Of a DNA stretch of 64,000 nt, positions 1 through 9,245 are shown piece after piece (the stretch's first letter is position 1; each line of letters opens with the position of its first letter). The DNA is from Mytilus edulis (Eukaryota > Mollusca > Bivalvia > Mytilida > Mytilidae). The stretch lies in contig NC_092354.1 in assembly GCF_963676685.1 (NCBI RefSeq), positions 22,042,193 to 22,106,192 of the forward strand, in the 5' to 3' direction. The notes beneath the pieces were generated by a model. It did not search any database and was not told the origin of the DNA. It saw only the letters and a program-made list of their open reading frames with translations. The translations under genes were made by a program, and so were the position numbers.

Positions 1-1875
1 TTTAAAAAGTGGCGTAATACAACGTCGTTAATATTTAATGCAAAAAAGGAATATTACCAAAACGCCATAACTAGTTCCAAAAATAGTAAAGAACTTTGGA
101 ATCATATTAAAGAATTAAATCCAAAAGAGGATAATATTTTCCCACCTAAAATGCAGTATGAAAATCAAATGGTTTATAACAACCAAGATATTGTAAATAC
201 TCTTAATGTTCATTTTTCATCCGTAGCTGAAAAACTTATTGGAAATAATACTTCAGATATGGATTTTTCTATGCTACAAAATTTTACTACTGAAAAAATA
301 AAGAAAACTGAAAATTTTCATTTAAAACTCATTTCCATTGGAGAGGTGTGTTCTCAACTAAAACATCTTAATATTAATAAATCCGCAGGTTTAGATGGAA
401 TAGGTCCCAAATTTTTAAAGCTAAGTGCAGAAATAATATCCCCATCATTAACTTTTTTATTAAACAAAAGTATAACTTCAAATCGTTTTCCGCAAAAATT
501 AAAACTTGCAAGAGTAACTGCTATACATAAAGGAGGACCAAGAGATATTCCCTCAAATTATCGTCCAATTTCTATTTTGAATACCATATCTAAAATTTTC
601 GAAAGACATGTATGTACACAGTTATATGAATTTCTTAACAATAAAAAATTGTTACATATCGCCCAGTCAGGTTTCAGACAAGGTCATTCCTGCCAAACAG
701 CGCTAACTAAACTAATTGACGAATGGTTAAAATATTTAGATAATGGAGAACTAGTTGGTACGGTGTTTTTAGGTTTCAGTAAGGCTTTTGACCTTATTAA
801 CCATGCCATACTTCTAGAAAAGTTAAAATTTTATCATATCGGAAAACATATAATAGATTGGATAAAATCATATTTGTCTGACAGACAACAAGAAGTCCAA
901 TACGCTAACATTAAATCTGATAAATCGTTTGTAAAGTATGGAGTGCCTCAAGGTTCTATTTTAGGTCCGCTGTTATTTTTAATATAATATATAAATGATT
1001 TACCACTTCATGTTAAACAATGCAATATGGATTTATATGCTGATGATTCAACATTGCATTTTCATGATAAAAACATTGAAAAAATAAACAGCATATTGCA
1101 AAATGATTTAAATGCTATACAATCTTGGTGTAACAATAACAGTATGAAAATCAATGCACAAAAAACTAAGTGTATGAAATTGGGTTCAAAACAAAAACTT
1201 AAACAACTATCAGAATTATGTATTACCGTCAACGAAACATGTATTGAGAATGTCCATTCTTTCAAATTACTTGGAATAGACATTGATGAACAAAGCTGGG
1301 AAGATCATGTTGATCGTATATGTAAAATTATCTCATCTAAAGTATCACTTTTATATAAAATTAAAGTATATTTGCCAATACACACAAGGCAACTATTTTA
1401 TAATGCATATATTCTACCATATATAGACTATTGTAGTTCAGTTTGGGGAAATTTATTACAAAAAGATTCAGATAGAATCATAAAACTTCAAAAAAGAGTA
1501 GCAAGAATTATACTGGAATGCGATATTTCTATTCCATCTAATTTCATGTTTTCTTCTTTAAAATGGCTATCTTTTACCAAAAGAATAAAATACCAACAAT
1601 CAATTCTAATGTATAAAATTGTAAATGGGCTAACACCTGATTACTTAGCAATACTAAATATTGATGATGTGCAACGCCACAACTTACGATCTGTCTCTAA
1701 TAATGATCTTTTTGTTCCAAGACCAAATACAAATTTTTATAAAAAATCTTTTCATTATTCTGCAACCAAAGTATGGAATAATTTACCACTCGAAATAAAA
1801 AAATGTCCTAATGTGGAATTATTCAAGAAACATAGTTATAATCATTTTCTTGAAAATTATATGCAAGTCAACTAA
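1..1875 (+). pseudogene. Non-LTR reverse transcriptase with in-frame stop and lost catalytic Asp
   Basis: One frame runs from base 1 to the stop at 1873-1875, broken only by a TAA at 985-987. Up to base 150 it already reads as protein of the same domain, so the Met at 151 is not a real start. RT motifs seen: an SAGLDGIGP-type block near 390, NYRPISIL near 560, motif A at about 766-790, the GVPQGSILGPLLF block ending just before the stop, and YADD at 1036-1047. The typical C-terminal region follows. Two lesions are clear. Motif A reads FLGFSKAFD, with Gly (772-774) where the family has the first catalytic Asp. The TAA is an extra codon between the LLFLI and YINDLP blocks. The element can make no functional RT. 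Confidence 0.9.
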
Positions 1876-2106
1876 TTTGTTTTCCTCTAACAAAACTATA
1901 TCAAATATTGTCATTTATTACCCTTTGCATATTTCAATGATTGAATTGTGTATATACTAGTAATATATATTGTAATTTAATGTATGAATGTATGAATGTT
2001 GTATGCATGTATTTTGTTTGAGGGCCTCAATGAAAATTAGACTATTTCTAATTGAGTTACCCTCTTTAAATAAAGAATTTATTATTATTATTATTATTAT
2101 TATTAT
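1..2106 (+). mobile_element. Non-LTR retrotransposon, CR1/Jockey-like, 5' end outside window
   Basis: Reverse-transcriptase coding sequence is open from base 1. It is followed by a 3' UTR and ends in an (ATT)n tract at 2079-2106, directly after an AATAAA-like stretch. A short tandem repeat at the 3' end instead of a long poly(A) is usual for CR1-type and related LINEs. The endonuclease part must lie upstream of the window. The element is inactive (see the coding entry). Confidence 0.85.
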
Positions 2107-2756
2107 GCAATAATTCTATATCTATCAGTCATCGAATTGCCAAATATGAGAGTACAATGATAAAGGCTGTGGATTTTCTTTAAAATTTCCATATGTTTTA
2201 ATAGCATTGAATCACCACAAGGGTACATACTCCTTAAGGTTAATATAGAGTTTTTATTAATATCTACTAAGTTGGTTGAGACCTGAGACTACTATAACAC
2301 ATAGTCTCAGGTTGAGACAGAGCTCATGATTACTGTGCTAGATCATATCATGCTAGCTGCGGAACCGTAGCTCTTAGGTCCGCAGCTAATATCATGCCGA
2401 CTATCAATAAATCTACCTGGGACTATTATTTAAACGTTAATTAGTATAATAGTCCAGAATCTTCTTACTACTTATTTCTTACATATATCTAGTAAAGGAA
2501 ACACTATTGTTAACTTTGTGCTCCATAGGTACATTCATTGAAAGATTGATTATCTCCCTTGAACAGAAAAATGTAGATTGTCGCACACCATTCAAACAAA
2601 AACTTTTGAAGTTATGTTTACACAGTTAATTTAATATCATTTTTTTTTTAATTATTCCTGCTAAAGGAGGAAGATAAAGACTAGGTAACAGGTAACAGGT
2701 AGAAATATGATTTGGTTCGAGTGCCAAAGTTTTCAAGACGACTAAAATTATATTAT
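2107..2756. other. Non-coding stretch with three successive hairpins
   Basis: No coding signal. Three inverted repeats lie in a row: 2282-2291 with 2302-2311 (CCTGAGACTA/TAGTCTCAGG), 2355-2363 with 2379-2387 (AGCTGCGGA/TCCGCAGCT), and 2420-2429 with 2446-2455 (GGACTATTAT/ATAATAGTCC). All stems are perfect. Their role is unknown. Confidence 0.5.
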
Positions 2757-2773
2757 CAGTCAGGGGCACAGGC

Positions 2774-3046
2774 GGTACCTCGAATTACCGAATAACAGTG
2801 TTATTATCCGAATAACTCATGTAATTACCGAATAACTCTTCAAATATCAATATTAACACATTTAAGTGACTTTTAAACATATATTATTGAATAAAATTAT
2901 AATAGAAGTGTATTTTATAACCTAAAAATAAAAAAAAAGTTGCAGGTAAGTTAATATTGGTCATTATAAAATTATGGATGTCGGTGTGTACTTCCAAGAT
3001 GGCGACCAAGGAAAACGTAAGAAATGAAGAAAAGAAAGATTGCATA
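2774..3046 (+). repeat. Left long terminal inverted repeat with start codon and splice donor
   Basis: Matches 6247-6519 in inverse with only a handful of differences over about 265 bases. It contains repeated CGAATAAC/ATTACCG motifs at its outer end. Near its inner end CTTCCAAGATGGCG gives an ATG in good context (2999-3001), six codons (MATKEN) and then GTAAGA, a good splice donor, at 3017. The same arrangement is in the right copy, so each arm may act as promoter plus first exon. Confidence 0.75.
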
Positions 3047-3422
3047 TGCCTTCAAAGGAAAACGCTATGAAAATATAGTATTAAATAATTTACTGTATAT
3101 ACAGAGAATTGTCTAATAATTGTTTTTCAGAAAGGATTTGAAAATTTAACCAGTACATCAAAGCAATGCAATTACTCCAATCACTAATTACTTTTCATAA
3201 CAATTTACTCAACATTAAATAAAATGTAATTAAGAATTTTCACATATTCAATTCAAATCTAATCAAAAAATTATTATAATTGATTGTTTTAATAAAAACA
3301 AAGCTTCTGAATGGATGATTTTTATGTTTATTCTAATAAAATTTTCTCAAAACTAAATATAAGATTTTCATTGGCAAATAAAAAATGTTTTTACAAGTCA
3401 CTTTAATTTTGTATAAAAAGCC

Positions 3423-3661
3423 ATGAATACATGTGTGCTGTCTTCCATTTTCAAAATGGCTTTATATCCGTGTGTTCAATGTGATGAAGAATGTGTTGAT
3501 TGCACCATTCAATGCAGTTGTTGTGATCGTTGGGTTCACAGTGCTTGTGTCCCAGTGGATGATGCATTGTTATTGGCCTGGTCAGATGTGTCTCTAAAGT
3601 TCCTTTGTAAGGACTGTTGCTTTACAGACAACAAGTATGACATGGCCAAGGCGTTAGAAAG
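3423..3661 (+). CDS. PHD-like zinc-finger exon inside the Mutator-like element
   Basis: Open frame of 80 codons that reaches GAAAG followed by GTAAGT, so the exon most likely ends at 3661 and not at the stop a few bases on. The product, from the internal Met in MALYPC, has a Cys/His pattern of PHD type: CVQCDEEC, CTIQCSCCDRWVHSAC, then a closing CKDC. Residues WVH before the Cys are usual in PHD folds, which bind histone tails or act as protein-interaction modules. The upstream exon could be the six-codon piece in the left TIR. Downstream partner may be the basic exon at 4931. A PHD finger also occurs in ORF1 proteins of some non-LTR elements, so the origin is open. Confidence 0.5.
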
Positions 3662-4446
3662 GTAAGTAATTTTCATACATACCTTTTATTATAAGCTATA
3701 CAAATGCGAAATTGGGTTTTTTATATTATTAATAGAGAGTGAAACATGGTACAAGAAAAATAAAATAAAATATTTAATTTCAAAGAAGACAATCTTTCAC
3801 CTAGTTTATTATATTTCATTTATTTCTTATTTCATTTAAAATGTATTTAATTTACTTAATTTAAATTACTAAAAAATCAGAATTAAAAATAATAAAATAA
3901 TACTCAATTAATATTCTTCTAAAATTAGTATTTACGTTTTTTTTATTGCTACTTTTATTTATTTTCATACATTGAATAATTTGAAAGTGATAATGAGTTA
4001 ATTAGTTCCAATAAACAAAATAATCATTACCTCACACTTCTGTTAGATTGTTAATTGGGTTGTTGTTTACTGACACGTGCCCATTACATAATTAATCATT
4101 AAGAGATAATGAAATTATATTACAGTATGGACACTCTGCATTAAACAGGCTTGTGACTGTCTTGGTATACCAAGGCTGCATTACCAACACCAATAATTAT
4201 AATAATGAAAAATAGAACACAAATAAATATTTACAACTATATACAATATGTACATCCTATGTTAGTTTTCTGTCAAAGGGTAATAATGTTCAATGTTTCA
4301 CCAATAATTTTTGATTATTTAAAATAAAAAATTATTAAAAAAAGATATTTTAATAAAGTTAATTTGAGTTTTCCTGTTAAAAAAAGCTTTCTTCTGGCAA
4401 ATTCTAATTTGTAAATTATAAAATATGTAAGAACTTTTGGATTATT
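3662..4446. other. AT-rich spacer inside element
   Basis: No conserved coding sequence. It would be intron if the PHD exon joins the exon at 4931. Confidence 0.4.
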
Positions 4447-4917
4447 TTAGTCATTCGATGTTAAAAAAAACCCTCTTCTTAAACAAAATACATTGCACGT
4501 GGAGTCATTGAGAAAATAGTTCAGTTCATTTCCTAACTTTGTTAATACCACTGATACTCCTCTCGAAAGACAAGCATAAATGAAAGTATTCATGTCTGAT
4601 CTGAAGGCAGTCTCATCAAAAGAATATCTGTCACAATCATTGCTACCTATTTGACAAATAACCACATGTGGACTATAATGCACAAACAAGCCAGCCTCAA
4701 TTGCTTCAGTTAATCTCTTGAACGTGGCACCAGGATAACCATGCATTTGAACAGAGACCTTCCCATGAGCATTAGACGGGTTCTCCCAGGTATGGGGTTT
4801 CCGCCTATTCTCACACAAACGTCTCAAATTCTCAACATAGCTATGCCCAAGTACCAGAATGTTCATCATATTTACGGTAAAATATGAAGAACACAGTAAA
4901 CAAATATTGTCTTGCAT
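4447..4917 (-). CDS. SGNH/GDSL-hydrolase-like fragment
   Basis: 156 codons; the likely start is the Met of MNILVLGHSYVENL (about 4869), because the preceding 16 residues look unlike the domain. GHS occupies the place of the GDS nucleophile block, and ICQIGSNDC matches the GxND block, both in the order and spacing of SGNH hydrolases (esterase/lipase-like serine enzymes). The last block with the catalytic Asp and His is missing: the frame ends after a Cys-rich run, so the domain is truncated or continues in another exon. It lies antisense between the two + strand exons. Esterase domains of this kind are also found in ORF1 of some LINEs. Function in this element is unknown. Confidence 0.5.
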   Translation of the reverse strand: MQDNICLLCSSYFTVNMMNILVLGHSYVENLRRLCENRRKPHTWENPSNAHGKVSVQMHGYPGATFKRLTEAIEAGLFVHYSPHVVICQIGSNDCDRYSFDETAFRSDMNTFIYACLSRGVSVVLTKLGNELNYFLNDSTCNVFCLRRGFFLTSND

Positions 4918-4930
4918 TTCGAAATAACAG

Positions 4931-5136
4931 CTACGTCATGGGTAAATAAAACTGTACAAGAAAGAGAAAGATTGACCAAGAGATTTAAGAGCTACATTCC
5001 ACCAGATAAGCGTATAATCACATCAACAGATGGCCGGATGAATGTCATAAAGCCGAGAGCATTGGGGAAGAAAATCGGACAACGCAAAAGAAAGATAAAC
5101 GAGAGAACAACAACCTTCAAAAAGAAAAAGGACTGA
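4931..5136 (+). CDS. Basic C-terminal exon (putative)
   Basis: The frame reads from ATSWVNKTVQERERL to a stop at 5134-5136 and is very rich in Lys and Arg, ending in FKKKKD. AAATAACAG just before 4931 is a plausible splice acceptor. The clusters KKIGQRKRKIN and FKKKK look like nuclear localisation or nucleic-acid-binding tails. It could be the 3' exon of the PHD-containing protein. I do not recognise the family. Confidence 0.35.
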
Positions 5137-5765
5137 TTGTGTATTTAATACTATACATGTATTACATTATTATTACAGCAGTGGGTTAATTGTGACTTAA
5201 ATTGTTTAAATGAAGTTGTGTTATCTAATTGTATTTTTATTAATACTGCAATTACTTTGTTTGATTAATTCTGTTTTACTTATTGGTAAGTATATTGTGT
5301 GCTCATTTAAATCCTGTTCTTTAACCATAGCATATTGATAACTTAATTCTGTTTTCTTTCTTCTTCAGTCATTGGTAAGTATAAGTATGTATTGTTCATG
5401 GTGTTCATGATGTTCATTATTGTGTTCATTTTCTATTGTGTACATTTTTTGTATTGTTCATTTTCAATTTCATTGTGTACATTTTTCTATACTGTTCGTG
5501 TACATTTTCGTATATTGTTCATGTTCAATTTTATTGTGTATATTTCGTATGTAGTTATACTGGTAAGTACATGTTTACGTTGCAACCAATGCAGGTTCAA
5601 TTATCTTTTTTCAATTATTTTAGTGTTTAAGTAAGTATACAGTTTTGTTTATGCAATTTATTTTTATTCTGTTTAATGCATTTTTCTTTTGTTGTTTCCC
5701 CACTGCTGTTTTATGCACTTGATACATAATGCATGTATAGTATTGTTTCGCATGTTTTCAGGTTG
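5137..5765. other. T-rich non-coding stretch
   Basis: Low-complexity T-rich sequence with repeats of TTCATTGTGTACATTTT around 5396-5550. Apparent open frames here are a by-product of that composition. Confidence 0.5.
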
Positions 5766-6029
5766 AAATTCTAAATAAAGTATTTCCGCGGACTATGACA
5801 GATAAGCCCGTGCCTTGTGCAGGATATCTTAGTAGTTATAAATTTTTTACAATAAATTCTAAATAAAGTATTTCCGCGGACTATGACAGATAAGCCCGTG
5901 CCTTGTGCAGGATATCTTAGTAGTTATAAATTTTTTACAATAAATTCTAAATAAAGTATTTCCGCGGAATATGACAGATAAGCCCGTGCCTTGTGCAGGA
6001 TATCTTAATAGTTGTAATTTTATAGATTT
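5766..6029 (+). repeat. 88-bp tandem repeat, three copies, each with AATAAA
   Basis: Units begin at 5766, 5854 and 5942 with a period of exactly 88 bases. Each holds CTAAATAAAGTATTTCCGCG and later CCCGTGCCTTGTGCAGG. The AATAAA in each unit would give three poly(A) signals in a row for a + strand transcript ending at 5136. The third copy is slightly diverged (GGAATATG for GGACTATG) and its end is degenerate. Confidence 0.85.
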
Positions 6030-6149
6030 AAAGGGGCTTAGTTAACATCCATTTCTAAATCACAAATATAAAAATATGATAAAGATAATATTTTTTTAAT
6101 AACTAAAATTAAAACAAAAACTAATTTAAATAGTTTACTATTCCATATT

Positions 6150-6293
6150 TTATTTTAAAAAATGCCCACCCTCACATTGTTCATTGCCGTGACGTGGCGT
6201 GAGGGCTCCACTTTGGTGGTCTAAGATGAACACGTTGAGGGATTGTATGCAATCTTTCTTTTCTTCATTTCTTACGTTTTCCTTGGTCGCCAT
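6150..6293 (-). CDS. Small first exon or short ORF starting inside the right TIR
   Basis: The ATG at 6293 is the right-arm copy of the TIR start codon. If unspliced it gives 47 residues beginning MATKENVRNEEKKDC; the GTAAGA after the sixth codon suggests it is instead spliced. It points at the SGNH frame on the same strand. No family recognised. Confidence 0.25.
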   Translation of the reverse strand: MATKENVRNEEKKDCIQSLNVFILDHQSGALTPRHGNEQCEGGHFLK

Positions 6294-6519
6294 CTTGGAA
6301 GTACACACCGATATCCATAATTTTATAATGATCAATATTAACTTACCTGCAACTTTTTTATTATTTTTAGGTTATAAAATACACTTCTAATATAATTTTA
6401 TTCAATAATATATGTTTAAAAGTCACTTAAATGTGTTAATATTGATATTTGAAGAGTTATTCGGTAATTACATGAGTTATTCGGATAATAACACTGTTAT
6501 TCGGTAATTCGTGTTACCC
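6247..6519 (-). repeat. Right long terminal inverted repeat
   Basis: Inverse of 2774-3046. Its outermost seven bases differ slightly from the left end (GGGTAACACG against GGTACCTCG), while from CGAATTACC inward the match is nearly perfect. Confidence 0.8.
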
Positions 6520-6520
6520 G

Positions 6521-6608
6521 GGCACAGGCACTTGTTTCTATCCATACGAAGGTCGACTATCCATGGCACAGGCACTTGTTTCTATCCATACGAAGGTCGA
6601 CTATCCAT
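6521..6608 (+). repeat. 44-bp perfect tandem duplication of a transposon end
   Basis: Copies 6521-6564 and 6565-6608 are identical, both starting GGCACAGGCACTTG and ending GACTATCCAT. The inverse copy (8186-8227) is single. Confidence 0.9.
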
Positions 6609-8185
6609 TTATCTTCTTCTTCTTCTTCCCGGTTACGAGTCGAACTCTATAAAAGTGTAATTGACTCGGGCGCATCTCAAACAGACAGGAGGCCACTCCT
6701 CTCTGGCCAAAAGTAAAAGTCCAGGAAAATCTGGATGGTATTTACAATAAAATATGCTTAATTACAACTATATACACTGGTTCTCCTGCTGTCTATTTGA
6801 GGTGTGGTTGGGTCCAGGGGATGATGTTCACTCTGGCCCTGAAGTCCTCTAGTGATCCGGACTCCACTACTGATTCTGGGAGTTTGTTCCACTCTCTTGT
6901 TGTTCTCTTCACTCTTGTCTGTCTAAATTTGTGGTTGCCCCTGGTTCTACTGTCCCCTGATGCATAGTACTTGGCTGGATCAATGGCAATCATCTGGTGT
7001 TGAGTCTTGTAACACAGCACAAGACTCTGTTTCCATCGTCTGTGCTGCAGAGATTCCCATTCAAGTTGGTCCAGAAGCTTTGTGACACATCCTGGAGAGT
7101 TGTCCTGGTAGCAACTGTAGACAAAGCGAGCTGCTCGTCGCTGTACCTGCTCTATGTCACGTATGATGGTAATTTGGTGGGGATCCCATACCGGGGAAGC
7201 ATATTCCAGGGTTGGTCTGACTAACGTGCAGTATGCTGTAGCTTTTGTTGCTGGAGTACACCTACCCAGATTCCTCCGTAAGAATCCTAGTGTCTTGGAG
7301 GCTTTCCCTATGGTCTGATTGATGTGATTTGACCAGGTGAGATCTTTGCTGATGGTGAGCCCAAGGTATTTCCCACTGTCTATTGTTTCTAATCTGTGTC
7401 CATGGAGTGAGTAGGATGTCTGATGTTGTTGACGTCGTCCAGAGACACGGATGACTGTGCATTTTTCTGGGTGGAAGCACATTTGCCACTGTTTTTCCCA
7501 CTCTTCCAGCGAGGAAAGATCTTTCTGCAGCAAGTCTGCATCTTCTGGTTTCCTGATGCGCCGGTAGAGTAGGCAGTCATCGGCAAACAGTCTAGCGCTT
7601 GATGTTGTAGCTTCTGGGAGGTCATTGATGTATGCCAAAAAGAGTAAGGGACCCATCACAGTGCCCTGTGGAACTCCAGATACCACATCGAGTGGGTCAG
7701 ACTTGTGATTTTCAAGGATCACAGACTGGGTTCTGTTGGACAGGAACTGTCTTATCCATTCAAGTTGGACACCTCTTACTCCGTAGTAGTCCATTTTGTG
7801 TAGCAGTCTGTTATGTGGTACCTTATCAAAGGCCTTGGCGAAGTCTAACAGGATGATATCTGTCTGATCGCCATCCTCCATGTTCTTGGCTATTTCATGT
7901 ATGGTTATGAGGAGCTGGGATTCGCATGAGCGTTTGGTTCTGAACCCATGTTGTTCGTCACACAATATGGAGTTTCTGTCAAAGTGGTCCATGATAGTAC
8001 TGTGGACTATGTGCTCTAGTAGCTTACACGTGATTGATGTGAGGGATACTGGGCGGTAGTTTGCTGCTGTGTGTTTTTCGCCTTTCTTAAAGACTGGGAC
8101 AATGTTGGCTGTCCTCCAATCTTCTGGTACTGACCCCTGATCCATTGACAGTTGGTACAGTCTAGTCAGGTAAGGTATATTTTAT
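6609..8185 (-). mobile_element. Non-LTR retrotransposon, 5'-truncated, second family
   Basis: The 3' end is at the left: a GAA-repeat tail (complement of 6613-6628) precedes ATAAATGG. The 5' truncation point is close to 8180, where coding sequence stops at TATAAAATATACC. Flanks show short T-rich duplications (TTTAT). It sits in the loop of the palindromic element 2767-8227. More G+C-rich than its surroundings, so it looks younger or from a different family than the LINE at 1-2106. Confidence 0.75.
6793..8145 (-). CDS. Reverse transcriptase of a Jockey/CR1-like LINE (intact RT domain)
   Basis: 450 codons without a break. Coding in fact continues upstream of the first Met (NIPYLTRLYQLS) to the truncation near 8180, so that Met is internal. 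RT motifs are complete: NYRPVSLTSI, HGFRTKRSCESQL, motif A LLDFAKAFD with both Asp, GVPQGTVMGPLLFLAYIND, and motif C LFADDCLLY. A thumb/C-terminal part with EYASPVWDPHQ and ending in PWTQPHLK follows. Endonuclease and ORF1 are absent, so the copy cannot retrotranspose on its own, but its RT domain shows no visible damage. Confidence 0.9.
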   Translation of the reverse strand: MDQGSVPEDWRTANIVPVFKKGEKHTAANYRPVSLTSITCKLLEHIVHSTIMDHFDRNSILCDEQHGFRTKRSCESQLLITIHEIAKNMEDGDQTDIILLDFAKAFDKVPHNRLLHKMDYYGVRGVQLEWIRQFLSNRTQSVILENHKSDPLDVVSGVPQGTVMGPLLFLAYINDLPEATTSSARLFADDCLLYRRIRKPEDADLLQKDLSSLEEWEKQWQMCFHPEKCTVIRVSGRRQQHQTSYSLHGHRLETIDSGKYLGLTISKDLTWSNHINQTIGKASKTLGFLRRNLGRCTPATKATAYCTLVRPTLEYASPVWDPHQITIIRDIEQVQRRAARFVYSCYQDNSPGCVTKLLDQLEWESLQHRRWKQSLVLCYKTQHQMIAIDPAKYYASGDSRTRGNHKFRQTRVKRTTREWNKLPESVVESGSLEDFRARVNIIPWTQPHLK

Positions 8186-8993
8186 ATGGATAGTCGACCT
8201 TCGTATGGATAGAAACAAGTGCCTGTGGTCAGGGGACTTATTGAAATAAGTGATTTTAAAATCACCTATTTGAGTAGCAAATTCAAGGTTTTGTCACAAA
8301 TTGTGATTTTGTAGTTTTAACAAAATTTTAAACACATAGGTTTAAATAATTTCTTTTCATTAGTTAAATTGAAAAAAATGAACTTTTTGCTTCTTTTAAG
8401 TAGCAAGGTTTATGCCTTTGATGCTATCATTTAGCTGAAAATTCTATTTTAGTTGAAAAAATGCTATAATAATGGCTTTACATAATGAACTGATTCATTC
8501 TTAACAGATTTTTCCGAGCAGTGGGAGTATTTTTTCTGTAAAGTTCAATGTTGCATCTTTCAAATTATGTAATAAAATTCTACTGTTCACCATAAAAATT
8601 TCACTGTTTGGGGGGTGTTGAAATTAGTGGGGTTTATTAAAATAATGATGCTTAAAGAAGTGATTTTTGGGAAGGAATTTGAGGTATGATACTTAAACAA
8701 GTGATTTTTGTGTCATTATCCTAGATTCAGTACAAGGTCATCACCTGAAATGACCTGGTCATCCTAGACAATGTTGGTTCTGATAAGTTTAGAAACATAA
8801 TTAGTCCCTGGATCATTAGTATTCTGTATTTAAAGCTACAATAAAATTAAATCACTTCTTCTAGTAATTAATTTGTACTACTTAAATAGGTGATTATTAA
8901 AGAAAGACAACTCTTACTTCCAACCTTTATGGAAATAATGTTACTTGAATCAATGATTTAGAAAATCACTCATTTAAGTAAGTCCCCTGACTG

Positions 8994-9239
8994 ATTATAT
9001 AAATGATTAAATCTACGACAACTCGCCCCCTGGCAAATTGCACTTTTTCACCAACTCGACCCACTTTTCAATTAAAAAAAACGTGGATCTATATATATTG
9101 ACAGTGGCAGTGAGCATAATTGATAAGTACTAGATTCTAGATGCTTTTCAAATGGAGATGAATTCCAATCATTAAAATCGAGAATTGAAAATCTAAAACA
9201 TTCAAATTAAATTCAAATATTTTTTTATTCTTTATGTCC
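8994..9239. other. No feature seen
   Basis: AT-rich sequence without coding signal or recognisable repeat. Confidence 0.4.
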
Positions 9240-9245
9240 TTTATT

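Larger units (their letters stand above)
2774..6519. mobile_element. Innermost DNA transposon with 273-bp TIRs, Mutator-like
   Basis: About 3.75 kb bounded by near-identical inverted repeats 2774-3046 and 6247-6519. The flanks carry a perfect 10-bp direct repeat GGGCACAGGC at 2764-2773 and 6520-6529. Long TIRs with a 9-10-bp target duplication are typical of Mutator-like elements. No Mutator transposase is recognisable. Instead there is a PHD-like exon (+), an SGNH-hydrolase-like frame (-), a basic C-terminal exon (+) and a three-unit tandem repeat. It could be a derivative that captured gene pieces, or an element whose own proteins are these pieces. Confidence 0.65.
2767..8227. mobile_element. 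Middle nested DNA transposon, 8-bp target duplication (hAT-like)
   Basis: Ends are CACAGGCACTTG at the left, continued at 6523 after the inner insertion, and the exact inverse complement ending CAAGTGCCTGTG at 8227. A perfect 42-bp inverted repeat links 6523-6564 (and its tandem copy) with 8186-8227. The flanks show a perfect 8-bp duplication, GTCAGGGG at 2759-2766 and 8228-8235; 8 bp is the hAT hallmark. Apart from two later insertions (2774-6519 and the LINE at 6609-8185) it holds almost nothing and was probably a short palindromic MITE. No transposase is seen, so the hAT call rests on the duplication length. Confidence 0.6.
2757..8993. mobile_element. Outermost nested DNA transposon (CAGTCAGGGG ends)
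   Basis: The left end CAGTCAGGGG at 2757-2766 is matched inversely by CCCCTGACTG at 8984-8993. The rest of the element resumes at 8230 (CAGGGGACTTATT) and its right arm (8940-8989) repeats the same CAGGGGACTTA start with AAATGAGTGATTTT further in. The original element was therefore about 0.77 kb and non-autonomous; everything from 2767 to 8227 was inserted later, ten bases inside its left end. No coding sequence of its own is visible in 8236-8983. The target duplication is not clear because both flanks are AT-rich (ATTATAT occurs near each). Confidence 0.6.

Noticed and set aside
5392-5634. Hydrophobic small membrane protein
   Set aside because: T-rich low-complexity sequence with two open frames; no start context or homology.
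6997-7856. Several open frames opposite or overlapping the RT at 6793-8145
   Set aside because: Shadows of the RT reading frame.
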